The notes under the pieces are model-generated. The model saw nothing but the letters and a program-made list of their open reading frames with translations. It was not told the origin of the DNA and did not search any database. DNA of 64,000 nucleotides from Rhodococcus sp. IEGM 1379 (lineage in GTDB: Bacteria > Actinomycetota > Actinomycetes > Mycobacteriales > Mycobacteriaceae): positions 1-64,000 of the forward strand of contig NZ_JASHKR010000009.1 of the NCBI RefSeq assembly GCF_030056815.1, in the 5' to 3' direction. Positions within the stretch are counted from its first letter, which is position 1. Each line of letters begins with the position of its first letter. Made by a program: the position numbers and the translations under genes. Positions 24,010 to 32,784 of the stretch are shown here, piece after piece.

Positions 24010-25493
24010 CGGGGTACTCCCAAATTTCGATAGCGGGCGATCCGCGTAGTGGTCCTGTCGACGGTGGTCTCTTCGGTCAGGCGGGCGAGTTCGTGCGCGA
24101 TAGCTGCTCCGACGCGTTTGGAGAACTCGACAGGCTCATCGGCTGCATCGGGCATTTCGGGAATAATCCCGTCGACGATGCCGTCGCGGAGAAGATCTGA
24201 CGATCGAATTCCTTGCGCTGCGGCCATCTGGGGTGCGTGTGTGATGTCGCGGTGCACGATGGCGCTGGCACCTTCGGGAGGGAGCGGTGCGAGCCAACCG
24301 TTCTGCGCGGCGAGAACGCGATCGGCCGGCAGCAGAGCCAGAGCGCCGCCGCCGGTGCCTTGGCCGAGAATTACCGACACGGTCGAGGTTTTCAACATCA
24401 CGAGATCCGCGATGCAGCGTGCGATTTCAGGGGCCAACCCGCGCTCTTCGGCTTCCTTGGACAGCGAAGCCCCGAGGGTGTCGATGACAAGAACAAGCGG
24501 AAGTTGAAGTTCTTCCGCCAGTTTCATCCCGCGCCTGGCTTCGCGCAGAGCTGCCGGGCCCATGGTGTTGAGCGCGGATTGACCGCTTCGATCCTGCCCG
24601 AGCAGGATGCAGGGGTAACCGCGAAAACGTGCGAGCGAGAGCAGGATCGTCTTGTCGGTCTCGCCTTGTCCGGTGCCACTGAGCGGTACCTGTTCGGTGG
24701 CAGCGTGACGCAGCAGTTGCCGGATTCCGGGACGATCCGAACGCCGCGAGAGCATCACCGATTGCCAGGCCGGTACGTCCGGGATCTCGGGGACTACTGC
24801 AGGATCGGGGAGGTGCGGCGATGGGGGATCGGCGAGTACGCACAGTGCTCGATTGACCAGCAGGCGTAAGCGGTCGACGGGAACGACACCGTCGATGACA
24901 CCGTTGCGATACAAGTTCTCGGATGTCTGGATGCCGTCGGGAAACTTCTCGCCGTAAAGAGCCGCGTAGACGCGTGGCCCGAGAAAGCCCACCAGCGCGC
25001 CGGGTTCCGCAATGGTGATGTGGCCCAATGAACCCCAGGACGCAAAGACTCCGCCGGTCGTGGGGTTGCGCAAGTACACGAGATAGGGGAGATGAGCGCC
25101 CTTGTGGACGGCGACTGCCGCCGCGATCTTGACCATCTGCACGAAGGCGACTGTGCCTTCCTGCATTCGGGTTCCACCGGAAGTAGGGGAAGCGAGGAGC
25201 GGAAGTTGCTGCGCCGTGGCACGTTCGACTGCCGAGACGATTCGTTCTGCCGCCGCGACACCGATGGAACCGGCGAGAAAGCTGAAATCGCAGGCGATTA
25301 CCGCCACCCGACGCCCACGAACGGTGCCGACGCCGGTCATGACCGACTCGTCGGCACCGCTCTTCGCTCGGGCGTTGGCGAGGTCTACTGCATATTCGGG
25401 CCCCGGATGGACGTCGAGCGGCTCGACATCCCAGGAGTCGAAGCTCCCGGGATCAAGCACGTGAGTCAGTAGTTCCTGGGCAGAGATACGCAC
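24006..25493 (-). CDS. accD3: Acetyl/acyl-CoA carboxylase carboxyltransferase AccD3
   Basis: A carboxyltransferase of 495 residues in which the beta-like (N-terminal) and alpha-like (C-terminal) halves are fused, matching M. tuberculosis AccD3 (Rv0904c) in length and sequence. Landmarks are SPTSGGTRMQEGTVAFVQMV and FASWGSLGHITIAEPGALVGF in the first half, and MGPAALREARRGMKLAEELQ and LGQGTGGGALALLPADRVLA in the second. GTG 25493 is chosen because GGAGG lies 5-6 bases upstream and the product then aligns with the AccD3 start; ATG 25505 is the alternative. The biotin carboxylase partner is not in the window. A membrane protein gene overlaps its end by 4 bases. Confidence 0.92.
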   Translation of the reverse strand: MRISAQELLTHVLDPGSFDSWDVEPLDVHPGPEYAVDLANARAKSGADESVMTGVGTVRGRRVAVIACDFSFLAGSIGVAAAERIVSAVERATAQQLPLLASPTSGGTRMQEGTVAFVQMVKIAAAVAVHKGAHLPYLVYLRNPTTGGVFASWGSLGHITIAEPGALVGFLGPRVYAALYGEKFPDGIQTSENLYRNGVIDGVVPVDRLRLLVNRALCVLADPPSPHLPDPAVVPEIPDVPAWQSVMLSRRSDRPGIRQLLRHAATEQVPLSGTGQGETDKTILLSLARFRGYPCILLGQDRSGQSALNTMGPAALREARRGMKLAEELQLPLVLVIDTLGASLSKEAEERGLAPEIARCIADLVMLKTSTVSVILGQGTGGGALALLPADRVLAAQNGWLAPLPPEGASAIVHRDITHAPQMAAAQGIRSSDLLRDGIVDGIIPEMPDAADEPVEFSKRVGAAIAHELARLTEETTVDRTTTRIARYRNLGVPR

Positions 25494-25559
25494 AGCACCC
25501 TCCATTTTCGGCGATTACTCCATCCCGGACGAACCTACCGTCCCAGGCTGGAGGTGGGA

Positions 25560-26753
25560 TCAGCGCCCGAAGGCCTCCCTCCAGGAGACCACCTTGCCGA
25601 TACGAAGGATGGAGCGCTGGTAGATCTTTGCGGCGATGATCGAGAACAAAACGGTGACCGTGAGCATGAGGACAATCGTTCCGACGATCTGGAACGGCGT
25701 CGCAACTCCGGCGGCGATACGCAACGGCATGAGGATGGCCGAGAACGGGGGAATCCAACTCAGCACATTGCTCAGTGTGCCCTCAGGGTTCCCGACGGTG
25801 GAAAATGCGATACCGAACATTGCCACGATGAGGATGACCAGCGGCGCGGCTGTCGCGTTGACGTCCTCCTGCCGCGAAACCATGGAACCTGCTGCGGCAT
25901 AAAGGACAGCGAAGAATGCGAATCCCAGGATGAACCAGCCGACTGTGCCGATCAGAACACCGATCGCGGTACCGGTCACGGTCAACATCCCGGTGGCCAG
26001 GCCCGTGCCCACTCCGGCGATGGCATAGGCGGCGAGCTGCAGCAATCCGACTGCGCCGATTCCGATGACCTTGCCCCACAACAGCTGCAGTGGTCGAAGC
26101 GTCGAAAGCAAGAGTTCGACGACGCGGCTGGACTTCTCCTCGACGACACCCATCGCAACGTACGTTCCGAACAACATGATCTGCATGTACAGCAGGGCGA
26201 CAGCAGCGATCGAGAGCGCAATGCGCTGTCCCTGTTCGGGATCCGGCGGATCCAGGGTTTCCAGGGTGACCTTCGCGCCTGCAGTGGACGCGGCGAGCTG
26301 CGCGGGGTCGACGCCGGCTTCGGTCAGTGCCTCCGACTGCGCTTGCCCGGCCACGGAACCCTCGATGATTGCGCGGAGGTTTGTGGTGATCTCCTTGTTG
26401 GTGATGACGGTGGCGCCGCCGTTTGCGGCCGGGATGACCGCAACATCGAGGTCGCCGTCCTGCACACGGGTGCGGGCGGTCGCTTCGTCGCTGACTTCCG
26501 TGACCTCGACGCCGGTGCCGACGGCTTCTCCGGAAGCAATGAGGGCAGCAGAAAGTGACTGGCTGCCAACCAGACCGATCTTCGATTTATCTTCTTCGCC
26601 CCCCGAGAACAAGGAGAAGGCGATGATGCCGCCGACAATGGCGATCAGAATGATGATGTTGCTGATCAGGAAGCTCTTCTTGGCAATCTGTGTGGTGAAT
26701 TCGCGCTTGGCGACCAAACCTATGGCGCGGGTACCGCTCAACGGAGTGCTCAC
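25560..26753 (-). CDS. ABC-2 type permease (NatB-like)
   Basis: A 397-residue membrane protein: one N-terminal helix (about 29-48), a large extracytoplasmic domain (about 50-180), then six helices. This is the NatB/ABC-2_membrane_3 layout. The segment VAMGVVEEKSSRVVELLLST just after the first helix of the bundle is the family signature for sodium-export-type permeases. It begins with GTG, overlapping the stop of the ATPase gene by 4 bases. It probably exports Na+ or a small molecule together with the upstream ATPase. No regulator is adjacent. Confidence 0.9.
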   Translation of the reverse strand: MSTPLSGTRAIGLVAKREFTTQIAKKSFLISNIIILIAIVGGIIAFSLFSGGEEDKSKIGLVGSQSLSAALIASGEAVGTGVEVTEVSDEATARTRVQDGDLDVAVIPAANGGATVITNKEITTNLRAIIEGSVAGQAQSEALTEAGVDPAQLAASTAGAKVTLETLDPPDPEQGQRIALSIAAVALLYMQIMLFGTYVAMGVVEEKSSRVVELLLSTLRPLQLLWGKVIGIGAVGLLQLAAYAIAGVGTGLATGMLTVTGTAIGVLIGTVGWFILGFAFFAVLYAAAGSMVSRQEDVNATAAPLVILIVAMFGIAFSTVGNPEGTLSNVLSWIPPFSAILMPLRIAAGVATPFQIVGTIVLMLTVTVLFSIIAAKIYQRSILRIGKVVSWREAFGR

Positions 26754-27646
26754 GCTGAAACCACCTCTCGGAACAAGTCGGTCAGGGAGGGACGATGACG
26801 GGTGAATTCATGCACCGGACCGGTCTTCAGGGCGGCGTGCAGAATCTGCTGGTCGTCGGCGGCATTGTCGACACTGAGAAGGGTGCGTCCGTCGTGGTGG
26901 CTGACGGTGCTGACACCGATGAGATGATCAGCCCAACCGGGTGGGGCGTCAGGTGCAAGGATCTCGAGTTGCGTGTTGCCTTTGCCTCGGAGTTCGTCGA
27001 CGGTTCCGACCTCGCGCATACTGCCACGGCTGATAATGCCTACGCGGTCGCTGAGGCGCTCCACGAGTTCGAGTTGGTGACTCGAGAAGATGACCGGTAC
27101 ACCGGTGCGGGCCTTCTCCACGAGCACGTCGCTCATGACATCGACGGCTACCGGGTCCAGACCCGAGAACGGTTCGTCGAGAACAAGTACCGCTGGATCG
27201 TGGACCAGAGCAGCGGCGAGCTGAACTCGCTGCTGGTTGCCCAGCGAGAGTGAGTCGACGGTGTCCTTGGCCCTGTCGGCGATTCCGAGGCGCTCGGTCC
27301 AGAAAGTGGTTGCCGTTCGGGCATCTGCCTTCGAAAGTCCGTGCAGCTCGGCAAGATACGCGAGTTGTGCGCCTACCTTCATCTTCGGATAGAGGCCACG
27401 CTCCTCCGGCATGTATCCGATAGTGCGTCGTACGTCGAGGTCCACGGGATTGCCGCCGAGACGTACTTCCCCCGAATCTGCTGCGAGCACACCGAGGGCG
27501 ATGCGCATCGTCGTAGTCTTGCCGGCGCCGTTACTGCCGACAAACCCGAATATCTCGCCGGGGCGCACTTCGAAGCTGAGGTTGTCGAGCGCTACAACAT
27601 CGCCGTAGCGCTTCGAGATTCCGTCGATTGTCAGGGTTGAGGCCAT
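26750..27646 (-). CDS. ABC transporter ATP-binding protein (NatA-like)
   Basis: A 298-residue ATPase partner of the NatB-like permease. Walker A is GSNGAGKTT, Walker B VLVLDEPFSGLDP, and the signature motif is the variant SLGNQQRVQLA, in which GNQQ replaces SGGQ as in many NatA proteins. The H-loop SSHQLELVERL follows. The C-terminal 80 residues form the DUF4162-like extension. It is first in a two-gene operon. The ATG overlaps nothing upstream, and 54 bp separate it from the membrane gene on the same strand. Confidence 0.92.
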   Translation of the reverse strand: MASTLTIDGISKRYGDVVALDNLSFEVRPGEIFGFVGSNGAGKTTTMRIALGVLAADSGEVRLGGNPVDLDVRRTIGYMPEERGLYPKMKVGAQLAYLAELHGLSKADARTATTFWTERLGIADRAKDTVDSLSLGNQQRVQLAAALVHDPAVLVLDEPFSGLDPVAVDVMSDVLVEKARTGVPVIFSSHQLELVERLSDRVGIISRGSMREVGTVDELRGKGNTQLEILAPDAPPGWADHLIGVSTVSHHDGRTLLSVDNAADDQQILHAALKTGPVHEFTRHRPSLTDLFREVVSA

Positions 27647-27700
27647 GATTCCTTCTCATCGTTCGGGTGTTGCTCTTACGTGGTGCAGGCGTGGGTTCGG

Positions 27701-28234
27701 CTAGTCGGTGTCGCCAGGTTCCGGATCCGGCTGGTTCCACGCGAGAATCATTGCCGGTGTACATGCGCCGATCAGCATCGCGGTGATTGCAAGTAGTCCT
27801 CCTGTGTACGGGAGTTTCTCTACATTCCAACCCACCGACGAGGTAAAAATCAGGAATATCGCGACAATGAACACCAACGATTGGGTCACGGTCAATGCAA
27901 TGGAGCGAGCATTGTTGCGTTGCTGGATTTCCCATTCGTCGAGAGCGTGACTCGGTGCATCGCCCTGGCGCCCCGACACGATCTGCAGTGCCGTCCACAG
28001 CGGCAGGAACATGACAGTGACCACGGGCCATGCCACCGCGACCATGGTGTTGAACAGGCATGCGACGGCCACTGCGATCATCACGATGAACACGAGGCTG
28101 AGCGCCCGCACCAGAACGCGTCGGCGCCGACGCGTTCGCCACGTGGGCAACCAGTGTTTGAACACTTCCTCGTTCTGCAGGAAGCGTCGAGTGCGGTGGG
28201 CTTGGTATCGATCGATCAGATTTGTTTCAGACAC
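27701..28234 (-). CDS. Small membrane protein paired with XRE regulator
   Basis: A 177-residue protein with four membrane helices in two hairpins, a basic N-terminus (TRRRRRVLVRA) and an acidic tail. The GTG start at 28234 overlaps the 3' end of the XRE gene by 8 bases, so translation is coupled. Such XRE-plus-membrane pairs are common in actinobacteria; the membrane partner has no assigned function. The open frame extends further upstream through the regulator gene, but those codons are antisense-frame noise. Confidence 0.7.
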   Translation of the reverse strand: MSETNLIDRYQAHRTRRFLQNEEVFKHWLPTWRTRRRRRVLVRALSLVFIVMIAVAVACLFNTMVAVAWPVVTVMFLPLWTALQIVSGRQGDAPSHALDEWEIQQRNNARSIALTVTQSLVFIVAIFLIFTSSVGWNVEKLPYTGGLLAITAMLIGACTPAMILAWNQPDPEPGDTD

Positions 28235-28523
28235 TTGGCTTTTCGCTCCCCTCGGGATATCGGTCGGATCGGTAGACCTCCGTGGACAGAGGACTGAAAT
28301 CCGTGCGGGAGAACACAGCTTCCACCGGCAGATCGAATACTGCGCAGATCCGAAACGCGAGGTCCAGGCTGGGGTAGTGATCGCCGCGTTCGAGTACACC
28401 GACTGTCTGTGGATTGACGTCGACAAGCTGTGCGAGCTGAATCCGACTCATCTTCCGCTCGGCGCGAAGCATCGCGATTCGATTGAAGATGGGGAGTGAG
28501 TCTCCCCGGCGGACTGGGCTCAT
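28227..28523 (-). CDS. XRE-family HTH regulator
   Basis: A 98-residue DNA-binding protein. Residues about 12-70 form a Cro/C1 helix-turn-helix (RIAMLRAERKMSRIQLAQLV, then NPQTVGVLERGDHYPSLDLAF). The short tail has no further domain. It is followed by the membrane gene with an 8-base overlap. A TGTTGT/ACAACA inverted repeat lies 10 bases upstream of its ATG, probably an autoregulatory site. The ATG 28523 has no clear ribosome site. Confidence 0.85.
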   Translation of the reverse strand: MSPVRRGDSLPIFNRIAMLRAERKMSRIQLAQLVDVNPQTVGVLERGDHYPSLDLAFRICAVFDLPVEAVFSRTDFSPLSTEVYRSDRYPEGSEKPSV

Positions 28524-28532
28524 CCATCAGAG

Positions 28533-28550
28533 TGTTGTAAAAACACAACA
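28533..28550. promoter_or_regulatory. Inverted repeat upstream of XRE gene
   Basis: TGTTGT (28533-28538) and ACAACA (28545-28550) form a perfect 6-bp inverted repeat around AAAAAC, immediately upstream of the XRE gene start. Size and spacing fit a dimeric XRE operator that would repress the two-gene unit. Confidence 0.5.
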
Positions 28551-28643
28551 GTTTGTCAATGTTCGCCAATATGCAGCGTGTCCGGTTCCCATCCTGGATG
28601 GGTCGACCGCGTCAGGCTTGGCGAAACCGAAAGGGGCGAGTCG

Positions 28644-29078
28644 GTGGTTGCCGAAAAGGTGGTTGTCGAGGAGTTGGTGCTCGAGAAGTCCCGTGTTGCC
28701 GTATCCGTTCGCGGCGACGGTAGTTACAGTGTGGCGCGTGCCTCGCGCGAGAGAATCTGGCACGACCGGCTGGAAAAGGGCGCCGTCATCGGCATCGGTG
28801 AACACACTCCCGGTGACGTCGAGGGCGAATCCTGGTGGGTTGTCTGCGGACAGTCCGACGTCGGAGCCGATGTGACGGTTCGACTCGAAGATGGTTCGCA
28901 TGTTCCGGTCCGGCGGATCGGAGACATCTTTGTCAGTGAATGGGTGAGCCTGCCGCAACAGGCGTTGCTGTATCGATCGGACTGGCCGGTGGAATCTCAG
29001 CCGGCCAATCTGTCGGTACTGTTTGCGTGTCCGCGATTTATGCCCAAGGCGCCGTTTCCGGAGAATGATCGTTTGTAG
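28644..29078 (+). CDS. Hypothetical protein
   Basis: A 144-residue soluble protein, acidic and Val/Glu-rich, with no membrane segment. GTG 28644 is preferred because GGGG in AAGGGGCG lies 7 bases upstream; the frame is open to 28578. The middle (RIWHDRLEKGAVIGIGEHTP, then ESWWVVCGQSDVGADVTVRL) suggests a small beta-rich fold. I recognise no family. It stands alone between the divergent XRE unit and the VOC/TetR operon. Confidence 0.6.
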   Translation: MVAEKVVVEELVLEKSRVAVSVRGDGSYSVARASRERIWHDRLEKGAVIGIGEHTPGDVEGESWWVVCGQSDVGADVTVRLEDGSHVPVRRIGDIFVSEWVSLPQQALLYRSDWPVESQPANLSVLFACPRFMPKAPFPENDRL

Positions 29079-29137
29079 ACGGCATTTGGCGTGGTCGTCC
29101 GATTTTTTTGGGCGGCCAAGTCCGACCTGGATTTGTT

Positions 29138-29156
29138 ACGGTTCGTACTGTACCGT
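29138..29156. promoter_or_regulatory. Probable operator of the VOC/TetR operon
   Basis: ACGGT (29138-29142) and ACCGT (29152-29156) form an inverted repeat with GTAC in the centre, ending 6 bases before the VOC start codon. It would overlap the promoter or the very start of the transcript, so a TetR dimer bound here would block transcription of its own operon. Confidence 0.45.
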
Positions 29157-29162
29157 TTTGGT

Positions 29163-29576
29163 ATGACAACGTGGCCTGGCAATCTGGCGGTCGTACAAGT
29201 ACGAGTCGCCCGCCCCACCGACAAGCTGGGAGAAGTGATTGCGTTCTATCGCGATTGCCTCGGACTTCGCGAGCTGTATCGATTTTCCGGGCACGCCGGC
29301 TTCGACGGCATCATGCTCGGGCTACCCGACGCGAACTACCATCTCGAGTTCACTACTCACGTCGACGGAAGTCCGTGCCCAGCGCCCAGCGCCGACAATC
29401 TCCTGGTTCTGTACTTCGCCGGCGAAGCTGCGATGTACGAGGTTGTGCAGCGGCTTGGCGAGGCTGGACACGAACCCGTCGAATCCGAGAATCCGTACTG
29501 GGCGGAGAATGCGGGAATGACTTTCGAAGATCCCGACGGATGGCGACTGGTGCTCATGCCGAGGCCGGTGCTGTAA
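29163..29576 (+). CDS. VOC (glyoxalase/dioxygenase superfamily) protein
   Basis: A 137-residue vicinal-oxygen-chelate protein with two beta-alpha-beta-beta-beta units: VQVRVARPTDKLGEVIAFYRD with CLGLRELYRF in the first, and YEVVQRLGEAGHEP with GMTFEDPDGWRLVLMPR in the second. The frame is open from 29091 but ATG 29163 gives the family start and lies just after the putative operator; there is no clear ribosome site, so the transcript may be leaderless or nearly so. The TetR gene begins immediately after the TAA. A lyase, isomerase or resistance role is possible. Confidence 0.88.
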   Translation: MTTWPGNLAVVQVRVARPTDKLGEVIAFYRDCLGLRELYRFSGHAGFDGIMLGLPDANYHLEFTTHVDGSPCPAPSADNLLVLYFAGEAAMYEVVQRLGEAGHEPVESENPYWAENAGMTFEDPDGWRLVLMPRPVL

Positions 29577-30149
29577 ATGGTTCGTAGTCGCGACGAGCGA
29601 ATCGACGACGCCGTTCTTTCTGCGACGCTGGAGTTGTTGGGGGAGAAGGGGTATGGCGAGCTTTCCATCGGATCGGTAGCAACGAGGGCCGGGGTGCATC
29701 GCCCGGCGATCTACCGACGTTGGCCGTCGAAGCGGCATCTGGTCGTGGATGTGGTCCAGGCGCAGATCGGGACCCATCCGACGCCCGATACCGGCGATCT
29801 CAGAGCGGATCTGGTCGCCGGTATCTCGACGTTGGTTGTCGGCCTGCGCGATACCGTCGTGGGTGCCGTTCTGCCTGCGTTAGTTGCAGACCTGGCGGCA
29901 GATCCGGAATTGGCACGCGATTTCCAGGCGAACTTTTTTCAGCCGCGACGCAATTCGACTGCAGCAGTGCTGGAATCGGCTTGCGCTCGCGGTGAGATCC
30001 GTGACGACTTCGACCTGGATTTTGTTCTCGACGCGTTGGCTGCGCCCATCTACTACCGGGCCCTGTTCCGCCATCTGCCGTTGGACGAACTGCTCGCCGA
30101 GCAATCAGTCGACTCGGTACTCCTTGCGCTGGCTCGCCCGTTCAGTTGA
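29577..30149 (+). CDS. TetR-family regulator of the VOC operon
   Basis: A 190-residue TetR regulator starting directly after the VOC stop. The helix-turn-helix is LSIGSVATRAGVHRPAIYRRWPSKRHLV, and the C-terminal domain is of TetR_C_11/TetR_C type (DFVLDALAAPIYYRALFRHLP). Being second in the operon with an inverted repeat at the promoter, it probably autoregulates with the VOC gene. Its 3' end overlaps the end of the convergent aldo/keto reductase gene by 8 bases. Confidence 0.92.
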   Translation: MVRSRDERIDDAVLSATLELLGEKGYGELSIGSVATRAGVHRPAIYRRWPSKRHLVVDVVQAQIGTHPTPDTGDLRADLVAGISTLVVGLRDTVVGAVLPALVADLAADPELARDFQANFFQPRRNSTAAVLESACARGEIRDDFDLDFVLDALAAPIYYRALFRHLPLDELLAEQSVDSVLLALARPFS

Positions 30150-30981
30150 GTTCGAGCGGGTTCGGGCCGACGCGAGTGTCCGTGTTGAGACCGGCGATCG
30201 CGGCCGAATCGTCTGCGGTGAGCGCGAAGTCGAAGATGTCGGCGTTGTCGCGCATGCGCGCCGGGGTCACTGACTTCGACAGTACGGTGTGGCCCTGCTC
30301 GATGTGCCAGCGGAGGATGATCTGAGCCACGGACTTGCCCTGTGCCTCAGCGATCTTGGTGATCGTCGGATCGTCGAGGATGGTTCCCTGGCCCAGCGGA
30401 CTCCAGGCTTCGATCTCGATGCCGCGAGACTGGGCGTATTCCCGTGACGTGTGCTGCTGGAGCCTCGGGTGGAGTTCGATCTGATTGACGGCGGGTGTGA
30501 TCGAACTGTGCTGGGCCAGCAGATCGAGGTGTTCCGGCAGGAAATTGGAGACACCGATCGCACGGGCACGGCCGGAGGCGAGGATCTTTTCGAATGCCGC
30601 CCAGGTCTCGACAAAGAGGCCCTTTTCCGGGGCGGGCCAATGGATCAGGTAGAGGTCCACGTAGTCCAGGCCGAGCTTGCCCAGGCTGGTGTCGAAGGCT
30701 GCGAGTGCGCTGTCATGGCCCTGGTCGTCGTTCCACAATTTGGTGGTGACAAACAGTTCCTGCCGGGGAATGCTCGAAGCCGCGATGGCGCGGCCGACGC
30801 CGGATTCGTTTCCGTAGATTGCGGCGGTGTCGATGTGGCGGTAGCCGATGTCGAGGGCTTCGCCGGTTACGTCCTCGGTCTGTGAGTCCGGAACCTGGAA
30901 TACGCCGTACCCGAGTTGGGGGATGGTGATCGGCTCGCCGGTTGTTCCGTGCGTGAGCGTGGTTTCGGGGATCGACAACAT
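30142..30981 (-). CDS. Aldo/keto reductase (2,5-diketo-D-gluconate reductase-like)
   Basis: A 279-residue NADPH-dependent reductase. Catalytic tetrad Asp51, Tyr56 (AAIYGNE), Lys81 (TTKLW) and His114 (LIHWP). The cofactor motif SKSVTPARMRDNADIFDF is present. ATG 30981 has AAAGG about 10 bases upstream; the open frame goes to 31050. It resembles AKR5-type reductases and the second reductase at 33499, which is probably a paralogue. The upstream region carries an AATAGTTGCA inverted repeat. Physiological substrate unknown. Confidence 0.92.
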   Translation of the reverse strand: MLSIPETTLTHGTTGEPITIPQLGYGVFQVPDSQTEDVTGEALDIGYRHIDTAAIYGNESGVGRAIAASSIPRQELFVTTKLWNDDQGHDSALAAFDTSLGKLGLDYVDLYLIHWPAPEKGLFVETWAAFEKILASGRARAIGVSNFLPEHLDLLAQHSSITPAVNQIELHPRLQQHTSREYAQSRGIEIEAWSPLGQGTILDDPTITKIAEAQGKSVAQIILRWHIEQGHTVLSKSVTPARMRDNADIFDFALTADDSAAIAGLNTDTRVGPNPLELN

Positions 30982-31049
30982 TTCTGGGGTGCCTTTCTCG
31001 GAGAGGCGAGCCGACGGCTTTGTGTGCATCCGGCTATCTATAGTGCGCA

Positions 31050-31083
31050 TGCAACTATTGCGTGCGCCTCATAAATAGTTGCA
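31050..31083. promoter_or_regulatory. Inverted repeat upstream of the reductase gene
   Basis: TGCAACTATT at 31050-31059 and AATAGTTGCA at 31074-31083 are a perfect 10-bp inverted repeat with a 14-base spacer, about 70-100 bp before the reductase start. The element also faces the end of the ABC-F gene. It resembles a MarR-type operator, and the core AATAGTT is shared with the ctaD and OhrR-like gene sites at 35696-35710 and 37747-37761. Confidence 0.55.
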
Positions 31084-31129
31084 CACGCATGATGTCTGCG
31101 CAAGCGCGCGAATTATTCGACCCGGTTGG

Positions 31130-32761
31130 TCACTCCTCGAACAGTTGCCCGCCATCCATTCGCCAACGACGGGTGCTGCGCGTGGAACTGAGCATGCGGC
31201 GATCGTGGGTGACAAGCAGAAGGGTGCCCTCGAACGATTCCATCGCCTGCTCGAGTTGTTCGATTGCCGGCAGATCCAGGTGGTTGGTGGGCTCGTCGAG
31301 AACCAGAAGGTTCACGCCGCGCGCCTGAAGCAAAGCCAGTGCTGCTCTGGTTCTTTCGCCGGGAGACAAAGACTGCGCCGACCGCAGTACGTGGTGCCCC
31401 CGCAGGCCGAATTTCGCGAGTAGTGTCCGGACATCAGCATCGGGCCACTCCGGAACCTGAGCGCCGAAAGCCTCGACCACCGGCTGATCGCCCTCGAAAA
31501 GACCACGGGCCTGGTCGATTTCGCCGATCGCCACACCGGATCCGAGGGATGCGATGCCCTCGTCCGGAACGAGCTTGCCCAGAAGTACATTCAGCAGTGT
31601 CGTCTTGCCGGCGCCGTTTGCGCCGGTAATCAGGATGCGATCGCCCCAATCGATCTGCGTGGTGACTGGCCCGAAGGTGAAGGATCCGCGGGTTACCTTG
31701 GCGCCGTTGGTAGTTGCCACCACAGATCCGGAACGTGGGGCCGCCGCGATCTCCATCCGCAGATCCCATTCCTTGCGGGGCTCTTCCACGACTTCGAGCC
31801 GCTCGATACGACGCTGCGTCTGACGGGCCTTGGCCGCTTGCTTTTCCGTCGATTCGGTACGCAATCCGCGGCCGATCTTGTCGTTGTCCTTCGCTTTACG
31901 ACGCGCATTGCGGACGCCGTGTTCCATCCAGTTGCGCTGCATCTGTGCGCGATCTTCGAGATCGGACCGGGTGCCCGCGTACTCCTCGAACGCTTCACGG
32001 GCGTGCTGGCGAGCAATCTCACGCTCGGCGAGGTATGACTCGTAGCCGCCGTCGTACACCGCGATGTTCTGTTGCGCCAGATCGAGTTCCACGATTCCGG
32101 TGACGGTGCGCGAGAGGAATTCACGGTCGTGACTGACCACCACGAGTGCGGCACGGGTTTCGTCGACAAAGCGCTCGAGTTGTTCGAGGCCCCGCAGATC
32201 GAGATCGTTGGTGGGCTCGTCGAGCAGCAGGATGTCGTAGCGCGAGAGCAACAGAGAGGCGAGTCCGGCGCGCGCAGCCTGTCCGCCGGAGAGCGCGGTC
32301 ATCTGGGCGTCGAGGGGAACGCCCAGGCCCAGTTCGTCGACAACCTTTTCGGCGCGCTCGAGCAGATCGGCGCCGCCGAGCGTCAGCCATCGCTCGAGTG
32401 CGGGAGAGTACAGATCTTCTTCGGACTCGGCCAGGGTTTCGGCAGCCGCATTCATGACCTCTTCGGCGTGCGCGACTCCGGTGCGTCGGCCCAGGAACTC
32501 GAGGACGGTTTCGCCTTCGATGCGGTCCGGTTCCTGGGCGAGGTAGCCGACTGCAGCGTCGGGTGGGCTCAGGGTGATCGAACCCTCGACATCCGCAGTC
32601 CCGGTTCCGGCGAGCGCGGTCAAGAGCGTCGACTTGCCCGCGCCGTTGGCGCCGACGAGGCCGATGACGTCGCCGGGAGCGACGGTGAGATCAAGATCGG
32701 AGAACAGGGTGCGTTCTCCCCGGGAAGCTGAGAGTCCGCTGATGCGCAGTGTTGCAGTCAC
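31130..32761 (-). CDS. ABC-F family ATPase
   Basis: A 543-residue cytoplasmic protein with two ABC domains and no membrane part. First domain: Walker A GANGAGKSTLL, signature LSGGQAARAGLA, Walker B LLLDEPTNDLD. Second domain: GANGAGKTTLL, LSPGERTRAALAL and LLVLDEPTNHLD. The linker between (about 230-330) is highly charged, with RNWMEHGVRNARRKAKDNDK. ABC-F proteins act on ribosomes in translation control or antibiotic resistance. It starts at GTG. Its specific target is unknown. Confidence 0.93.
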   Translation of the reverse strand: MTATLRISGLSASRGERTLFSDLDLTVAPGDVIGLVGANGAGKSTLLTALAGTGTADVEGSITLSPPDAAVGYLAQEPDRIEGETVLEFLGRRTGVAHAEEVMNAAAETLAESEEDLYSPALERWLTLGGADLLERAEKVVDELGLGVPLDAQMTALSGGQAARAGLASLLLSRYDILLLDEPTNDLDLRGLEQLERFVDETRAALVVVSHDREFLSRTVTGIVELDLAQQNIAVYDGGYESYLAEREIARQHAREAFEEYAGTRSDLEDRAQMQRNWMEHGVRNARRKAKDNDKIGRGLRTESTEKQAAKARQTQRRIERLEVVEEPRKEWDLRMEIAAAPRSGSVVATTNGAKVTRGSFTFGPVTTQIDWGDRILITGANGAGKTTLLNVLLGKLVPDEGIASLGSGVAIGEIDQARGLFEGDQPVVEAFGAQVPEWPDADVRTLLAKFGLRGHHVLRSAQSLSPGERTRAALALLQARGVNLLVLDEPTNHLDLPAIEQLEQAMESFEGTLLLVTHDRRMLSSTRSTRRWRMDGGQLFEE

Positions 32762-32784
32762 CCGTCAAGTATCTCAGCAGATGG

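Noticed and set aside
28227-28523. XRE regulator plus membrane protein as a toxin-antitoxin or phage-defence unit
   Set aside because: The partner is a plain four-helix protein with no toxin or nuclease motif, and no phage or defence genes are nearby.
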